Shown in pieces: positions 34,949 through 64,000 of a stretch of 64,000 bases of DNA. Position 1 is the first letter of the stretch. The number at the start of each line of letters is the position of its first letter. The notes below the pieces were generated by a model. That model did no database searches. It had not been told where the DNA came from and was given only the letters and a program-made list of their open reading frames with translations. Location: the NCBI GenBank assembly GCA_030141605.1, contig JAQGDQ010000063.1:599576-663575 (forward strand), in the 5' to 3' direction. The DNA is from Tubiluchus corallicola. Its lineage: Eukaryota > Priapulida > Priapulimorpha > Priapulimorphida > Tubiluchidae. Both the position numbers and the translations under genes were made by a program.

Positions 34949-37900
34949 ACAAGAAGTTAACAGTACTTCGAAAAAAATTAAATGATCAAACTGACTTGAT
35001 AATGTGTGAAATTTTAATTATGCAGCAAATGTTACAGAAACAATGTTATCGCTCTCAGTTTTTGCAAAACAAACAAACAGAGTGTACTGTTGGCTAGTAA
35101 CCAAATTATTAAAGAGTAATTAGTAACACTAGCTAGAATCACTTCAGTATAGTTTCAGTGCTGTATAAGGACACAACAGATAATTCTGTCTTATAAGTTT
35201 TAACAGCTTCAAGATGCAAAATCTCTTAGTATAACTGTTGCATAATATCAACGAAAGGAATTTGGATCAAACAAAATTAATATTCAACTAGCAGTACAAC
35301 CTGTTCCTGAATCTTTGGCGTACAATCATAGAGTGGACCTGCATGTTTACAGTTTAGGCAAATAGTCATAATCTTGACACTAGATATATAATATTACAGA
35401 CATAATTGTATGAATGATCACAGGATAGTCGTAGTATATGGTTGACAAAACGTTTTTGTAGATGTTGACAAGATAAATTTCTGATAAACTAATATGCACT
35501 AATGCGAAACTACTTTAGTAACACATTAGGGGTATTAAACTTTACCATTTAACTTTATTATGTGTAAAGCAATGTGTTAACTACTACAATCAATAGTAGT
35601 ACCTTTCAAGTTAAAATAACAGAATTGCTAAGAGCTATTAAAAATTTTAGTGAATTTCGGAAAAGTTCATACTTCTGACAATTCTGTAACGAGTCAAATT
35701 CCAATGTTATTTAAATGATTACTTGCTTGAAAATTGCATAAAATCGTAAGCAACTTGGATAACAGTTGCACAATACATAGTGACCTAATGGTGAAAACTG
35801 TGGCTAAAACACAAAAGTGTCAACTGCATGCCTCAAGTTAATCACATAGCCAGAGTAGGGCTATTGGTGGTTCAGGAAGCTAACCTTATCCACGCTTATT
35901 GTTTAGTGAGATGAATTATTCTCTTCTACATATATATTTAAATAATTCGAGCAAAATAGAAAAACAAGTGTTTTTAATATAAAGGACTGTATTAAAACCA
36001 CATTGGTGTCGGTATAGGACCTTTGGCTGTATTGCTGTAGACTGTGCGTATAAGCGTGCATACGGTAATCAATTATGTCTGTTCACAATTTAAAGCAACT
36101 GTCAAAAGGAAGTAACAATAGTGTTCACCATGTCTCAAGTCTGCAAAGAAACTGTCATGACATGAAATCAGTTGACGTCTAATATAATGTCAATCATTTT
36201 CGTTGACTGCCCAATCAGCGTGCAAGTTATTTCACACACCCCTGCAGCAGGTACCGTTCGGGACATTTGGCTATAGCTCCGTCTAAACTGTTATGAATAA
36301 TGCTCAATTTTTCAATAGTTAGCGGGAGACATGTTGGCTTGGTTCTAGATTTTCTTATTGTCAATTGAAATTGCAAGTGAATTAGTGGAAATATATAGTC
36401 TAGTTTCGTTTATAGGAAGAAATGCATAATGCTTACGTCTATGAGTTGCTGATTAAACCATTTTGCAATCAAGAAAATACGCAGTTTAGTTTAGTTTATG
36501 GCTTTGTAAGTTAGATAAAAACAACTATATGATGAACTTTAAATAAGGACAAAACGTTTTCTTTTCTGGCCAGTTTTTATAAACCTCAATGAGATCTTCA
36601 CAGTCAAAATTAATTCAAATGTGGTCAAAACTTATACATCAATGTAATATTAGCTAATTTTATGCTATTTTTCTGGTTATAATCAAGGTTAAAAGATACC
36701 ATTGGGACTTATGTGACTCGGCACTCAATATAAGGTTCGCCTATGGAATGGAACAGTCAAATTTATTCCATTTCCGTAGTCCGACAAACGAAAAAATACA
36801 AAAACTTAATAAATCTTGCAGACGAGCACATGATCAATTAATATAGAAAAATACATCGCGGGTTTGATATTCGTATGTTTAAAGGCAAGAGAGACTCGAT
36901 AATTTTGTTGCTCATTTTAAAGCAAGGCTGACTGGCTTAGTTTCTTTATTATACTTATGTCTCTGCATTTCGTAGCGCTTAGAAACTTCGTCTCTACATT
37001 CTGTTAAAATTGAAAAGGCCTTTTTCTGGCTACTTGAAATGTTAATTTCGTGTTAAAATAGCTGCTGTTCTGCAAATTTGCATTTATGAAGAAGTGCATT
37101 CAGTTTATCTGCTGATTAGACATTAATTGTGACTGTCATGTTGTTTAGCTTAACCAGTTGTTGTCCTACATGAGCTGTTGTCCCGAATGCTGCAGAGCGT
37201 GCTTATGTTGCAGTGGGGGCAGAGCGATAGACCAATATGTTTGCTGTCAATTATATCGTTCTAGCAGATCTCTAAATCACAAAATCTATTACAAAGGTCA
37301 TTGTTATTGAAGATTTTAAAAGACCAGTAAAAGCAAATATTGTTGAGGGATGCAAAGAAGCAATGTTACATGTTACAAATCTGGTTCACTCACAAATTTT
37401 GTGAAGTGCTTATTAAAGTGTGACTTTTGCAAGTAGTTATTTGATTGTTATTGACTTTCTAAATACTACTTGTACTGCTCCATTATTGCTATCAATATAA
37501 TCAATAATAATAAAGGCTCTGCATACACATAAGTAGTTTTTAAATTAATGTTTCTTTGCAATTGCTCAGTTGTTAAAATATTTGTATTTAAAGGTATTTC
37601 AATAATATTTTGTTATTAACTAGCTAGTCAACTGCACTGCTACTGGTTTCACTTCTGCTTTACTAACCTCAGAACATTTTGTTATTCTGACCTCGTAACA
37701 CGTAACAATAATTATTAGGCCTATCTGAATTTTGGAGTTCTTATGAATGTCATCTGACTTCCATTCTTTCTTGAATGTCTCCTCTGCAGATTGGACAATG
37801 TTCTAACTGTAATGAACATACCATACAAAAACCCCTGAAAATAAATTCACTCATGAAGTCAGTAACTAATAAACCACAGTCACTTAGTTCAGTTCAGTTT

Positions 37901-38147
37901 ATTATTTACACCACTACAAAAAAATCAAATGACATATTCTACATACTAGTGAATACAATATGTGATACGTTATGGAGCCACGAATAGTCGTGATGTTACT
38001 GATTTTCATATTGCAGCAGGTTCTCACGAGCAAATAACACATGAAAACCTGCTAAGTGTGAAAAGATTTTGGAGAAAACTTGAAAAAATCAATGAATTAA
38101 TAAAGTGGGAGAAGTTAAAAGGAAAGAAAATAAGCTACTTGCAATGA
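34949..38147 (+). other. Candidate exons of an unassigned plus-strand gene
   Basis: Three segments look exon-like but could not be joined or named. 34949-35097 follows CCTGCAG and encodes KKLTVLRKKLNDQTDLIM onward to a stop, helical in character. A segment from about 37790, after CTCTGCAG, encodes IGQCSNCNEHTIQKPLKI. 38017-38147, after ATATTGCAG, encodes GSHEQITHENLLSVKRFWRK onward to a stop, also charged and helical. They may be the end of one small gene or chance frames. The remaining sequence between them is AT-rich with no recognised feature. Confidence 0.2.
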
Positions 38148-39188
38148 CCATAATGCTACAATCAAAATGATATTTACTAATATAACAGATGAACAGGAAA
38201 AACAATTTCTGCATTAGAAGGCTAAACAGAATTGTAATTATCATATTTTAATCTTTTATTAAATATTTTTAAACTTGTACAAAGAGAAAATTGTCTTCAA
38301 GTCATTTGTATACATGACTCTACAGTCTTACAGTAATATTTGTAATAACTTGTTTTGCCATGTCTGTCTTACAAAAATTCACCTTGAATTCACTTATTCT
38401 TGTTTTGTTAACATGTACTGTATATATATATATATATAATGCGATACTCAATCAAATACTGTGGCTCTACATTAAATTGTTATTACGTAATGATAATGAC
38501 AGTAAGACTAACAACGAAAAGAAACCTCCAAATTTAATATTCTTTTGTTAAAGGAAAATGGGACCCAATTTTCGACTGCAGTACAAAATAATTGAACATA
38601 AAAAAATTGAAGGGAAAATGTTGGTTCTCTAGAATGACTTATATGAAAGACTCATTATAGCAGAAGCTTAATTTCACTGGTATTTCATTTTTGCATAGTC
38701 AGCCATTTATATTTGGATAGGTACCTGCAACTCGGAATGCTTTGCACAAGAAAAGGTGTGGACTGATCAGCAGAGCACTCACACTTATGATCAAAATGTG
38801 TGAAATATGCATCTAGTCACCTACTAAATTGCGCATTTCCAAAAAAATAGTCACATAATACTGACCAATAAGTATCCAAAATCAATGCCAAGACTACAAT
38901 TTTTAACACTATGACCAATACCAAGACAGCAGCTTTTAGAAACAAAACAACACGAAAGCAAAACTGCAAGCTGAAAACCAAGCATACTTCGAGGCTCAGA
39001 CCACTGAAAACTACAAAAAACAACCTTACGTATCTTGACCTACAGCAAACTTTTTTGTGTACATTCTATGATCACTTTTTGGTTACTGTATGGCGAATGG
39101 CGTAAATAAATAATAAGGTAGTTAAAACTTAAACTAACTGCACTTAAAACAAAATATATGTATAAGTTAAATAAAGTGAAAAACTTAC
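38148..39188. other. Sequence downstream of the RSPRY1 RING exon
   Basis: AT-rich, with a TA run at 38421-38439 and a degenerate AC-rich stretch at 38880-39020. The missing last RSPRY1 exon should lie at or below this region on the minus strand, but no segment with a C-x2-C...CPxC pattern was found. Confidence 0.4.
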
Positions 39189-57790
<18,602 letters not shown>

Positions 57791-57802
57791 TAACATTCAC
57801 GG

Positions 57803-57986
<184 letters not shown>

Positions 57987-58264
57987 AATCTTTATTAAGG
58001 AAATGAACATATATACAAAAAGGTGCCTCTTTTTGCAGGCTCAGATCAGCAATTTACATTTTCATATAACAAATCTTTTAAATATTTCCAGTTTCACACT
58101 ATGTACAACGAATAACATATTATACTTAAATTAGATTTAATTTCAAATTATTATACACACAAATTAACTTTACACACCTACATAATTTATTTTTGTATAC
58201 TCGAGTGGACCTAAATTAACAATTACTTAGTATAAAATTCAACGTTCGGAGTCATGGGTGTTGT

Positions 58265-63565
<5,301 letters not shown>

Positions 63566-64000
63566 CTGAAATACAGAAACAAATAACGACTAAAAAGTGC
63601 TAAAATGTTAATGAATATTTTTACAACCTTCAGACCCCCTGGTTCATGTTTAAGCGCTTTGAAGATTTGACACATTCTTTCAGATAAGTTTAATTTACGC
63701 ATTATCAACGGTAATAATAAACGCATGCAAAAAACAGAATTTTCACTGAGCAAGAGGATCAAATGACATAAAAACAAGGTCAAAGGGTGTTTATGTCCAA
63801 ATTTTATTCAGCAAATGCTGACGTTTTTGACCACACTTCACAATATTTAAGATGTCTGCATTTAATCTTTGCCCCAGGGTCAGTAAAGGCCACTGCTCAA
63901 CTTTGACTTTTATCACCTAGCACATAAACCCAAAATTCTGCGAGACAAAACCTGCCTCTATAACTCTTTAGTTGCAAATATTCGAATCCTAAATCCTCAC
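63566..64000. other. Intron upstream of the first visible EGF exon
   Basis: AT-rich sequence to the window edge. No further EGF exon was recognised, so the next one should lie beyond 64000. Confidence 0.5.

Noticed and set aside
37160-37265. Cysteine-rich frames, including a minus-strand LCPHCN that might be the missing RSPRY1 RING end
   Set aside because: The required preceding C-x2-C pair is absent and a stop lies only about 15 residues upstream without a convincing acceptor.

Overview
The window is nuclear DNA from an invertebrate animal. The genes are split by many GT-AG introns and encode proteins known from animals (CCDC102-type coiled coil, KIAA1143, RSPRY1, calcium-binding EGF modules). 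The DNA is AT-rich, and the introns and intergenic spaces are full of transposable elements and simple repeats. The phylum cannot be fixed from the sequence. No bacterial operon, rRNA, tRNA or CRISPR array was recognised.

Layout. 125-1249 (+): last three exons of a HEAT-repeat phosphatase regulatory subunit (PP4R4/PP4R1/PP2A-A type). 1354-4687: a nearly perfect 1,667-bp tandem duplication that covers the 3' ends of two convergent genes. 4374-16301 (-): a complete seven-exon CCDC102-like gene whose introns hold a pogo/Tigger-type element, an IS630/Tc1-like relic, a dispersed repeat family, a small inverted-repeat element and a 30-bp minisatellite. 17355-29738: a transposon-rich gap with a Gypsy integrase piece, a decayed non-LTR retrotransposon starting at a TTATA array, a 17-bp minisatellite, and an LTR retrotransposon that lacks most of its reverse transcriptase. 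30559-33064 (+): a complete three-exon KIAA1143 homologue with a second pogo-type element in intron 1. 39189 to about 57790 (-): RSPRY1, with its N-terminal exons and the second half of its RING not found; its introns hold a P-element-like THAP transposon with intact ends, a LINE fragment and a roughly 4-kb satellite of about 47-bp units. 58265 to beyond about 63565 (-): the 3' half of an EGF-repeat transmembrane protein gene of unrecognised family.

The host genes are unrelated neighbours: a phosphatase regulator, a coiled-coil protein, a nuclear-type protein of unknown role, a RING/SPRY protein and a receptor-like membrane protein. The most notable observations are an 11-nt microexon in RSPRY1, an RSPRY1 exon running into an ATT array with no AG acceptor for about 230 bases, the P-like element with matching 8-bp target duplications and a truncated THAP protein, the higher-order satellite, and the duplicated terminal exon of the CCDC102-like gene. 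Exons were placed by hand from reading frame, splice signals and remembered family similarity; no alignment or transcript data were used.
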